In this document: in pieces, positions 5,130 through 5,499 of the stretch
Position numbering within the stretch: position 1 is the first letter of the stretch
Layout of the letters: each line of letters starts with the position of its first letter
Assembly: GCA_021814085.1 (NCBI GenBank)
Contig: JAKAJA010000138.1
Coordinates: 1 to 5,499 of the forward strand
DNA length: 5,499 nucleotides
From: Acidobacteriota bacterium
Lineage (GTDB): Bacteria; Acidobacteriota; UBA4820; DSQY01
Reading direction: 5' to 3'
Notes under the pieces: generated by a model
Database searches by the model: none
What the model saw: the letters and a program-made list of their open reading frames with translations, nothing else
What the model was told of the DNA's origin: nothing
Program-made: the position numbers and the translations under genes

Positions 5130-5499
5130 GGGGTTCCTCTGCGAACGGGTCAAGGGCTCTAAGGTCTTGCACATGGTCCGCATCCATGAAGGAACGGCCC
5201 TCGGGGTCGAACAACCGCACCTCGTCCTCGCTCAGTAAACGAGCCTTCAGGTCATGGAGGAGTTTCCTGGGAGAGGGGTTCGGATCCTCTGCGGCGATCT
5301 TCCGGGCCACCGCCAGGCTCTTCTTGTGGTACAAGGCCGCCAAGGGCTGCTCGGCGCCATCCCAAAGCGGAACGACGGCCCAGGCCCCTTCCCTGACACC
5401 GAACAACGCCCCCAGGAGATCGGGACGCACGAGGGGCGCATCGCAGGGATAGAGGAAGAGCCACGGCGTCCGAACGGCTTCCAGGGCGGCCAGCAGGCC
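5119..5499 (-). CDS. mobA: Molybdenum cofactor guanylyltransferase MobA, C-terminal part (5' end outside window)
   Basis: MobA transfers GMP from GTP to molybdopterin, giving the guanine dinucleotide cofactor used by DMSO-reductase-type enzymes such as the one encoded at the left of the window. The 126 visible residues enter from the right edge in frame as GLLAALEAVRTPWLFLYPCDAPLVRPDLL. This is the nucleotidyltransferase core, with the Asp of PCDAP in the position of the family's Mg-binding residue. QPLAALYHKKSL and the ending FMDADHVQDLRALDP match the MobA C-terminal half, where the more usual ending is an N-x-NTPEDL-like motif. The N-terminal GTP-binding loop is beyond the window. The stop codon (5119-5121) falls inside the start of moaA. 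A fused MobA-containing protein cannot be excluded without the upstream sequence, but the family assignment is good. Confidence 0.85.
   Translation of the reverse strand, partial: GLLAALEAVRTPWLFLYPCDAPLVRPDLLGALFGVREGAWAVVPLWDGAEQPLAALYHKKSLAVARKIAAEDPNPSPRKLLHDLKARLLSEDEVRLFDPEGRSFMDADHVQDLRALDPFAEEPRAH
5135..5140 (-). promoter_or_regulatory. Ribosome binding site deciding the moaA start
   Basis: On the minus strand AGAGGA lies 5 nt before the GTG at 5129, within the last codons of mobA. The alternative ATG at 5183 is preceded by GGGCCGTTCCTTC, with no such site. Confidence 0.55.

Overview
The window is GC-rich, tightly packed bacterial DNA, apparently from an anaerobically respiring bacterium. 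The best evidence for that is a molybdenum (bis-MGD) oxidoreductase operon lying next to genes that make its cofactor. The species cannot be fixed from the sequence. High GC, polyferredoxin content and the CGCAGATGA-type intergenic repeat would suit, for example, Acidobacteriota or Desulfobacterota, but this is inference.

Left part (1-2788, plus strand): a three-gene run. First is the C-terminal ~374 residues of a DMSO-reductase-superfamily catalytic subunit, cut by the window edge and most like the tetrathionate/polysulfide/arsenate reductase type. Second is a 174-residue subunit with 16 cysteines placed for four [4Fe-4S] clusters. Third is a 372-residue polyferredoxin with four more cysteine clusters, a central CxxC domain and a C-terminal zinc ribbon. 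Gaps of 9 nt between genes indicate one transcript. No membrane-anchor (NrfD/PsrC-type) gene follows, so it is either upstream or replaced by the polyferredoxin.

Middle (2789-4139): a non-coding stretch holds an inverted repeat built from CGCAGA units at 9-nt spacing and a GGGGAC/GTCCCC palindrome. Immediately after it lies an IS630-family insertion sequence of about 1.13 kb. It has 11-bp perfect terminal inverted repeats and a TA dinucleotide at each end. Its transposase is split between two frames at a run of seven A residues, but the DDE catalytic residues are all present.

Right part (4140-5499, minus strand): moaA and the 3' part of mobA, transcribed mobA then moaA with an overlap. They converge on the oxidoreductase operon. 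MoaA begins molybdopterin synthesis from GTP, and MobA adds GMP to make the guanine dinucleotide form that the bis-MGD catalytic subunit would need. The simplest reading is a respiratory molybdoenzyme locus with its own cofactor-supply genes, into whose intergenic gap an IS630 element has inserted.
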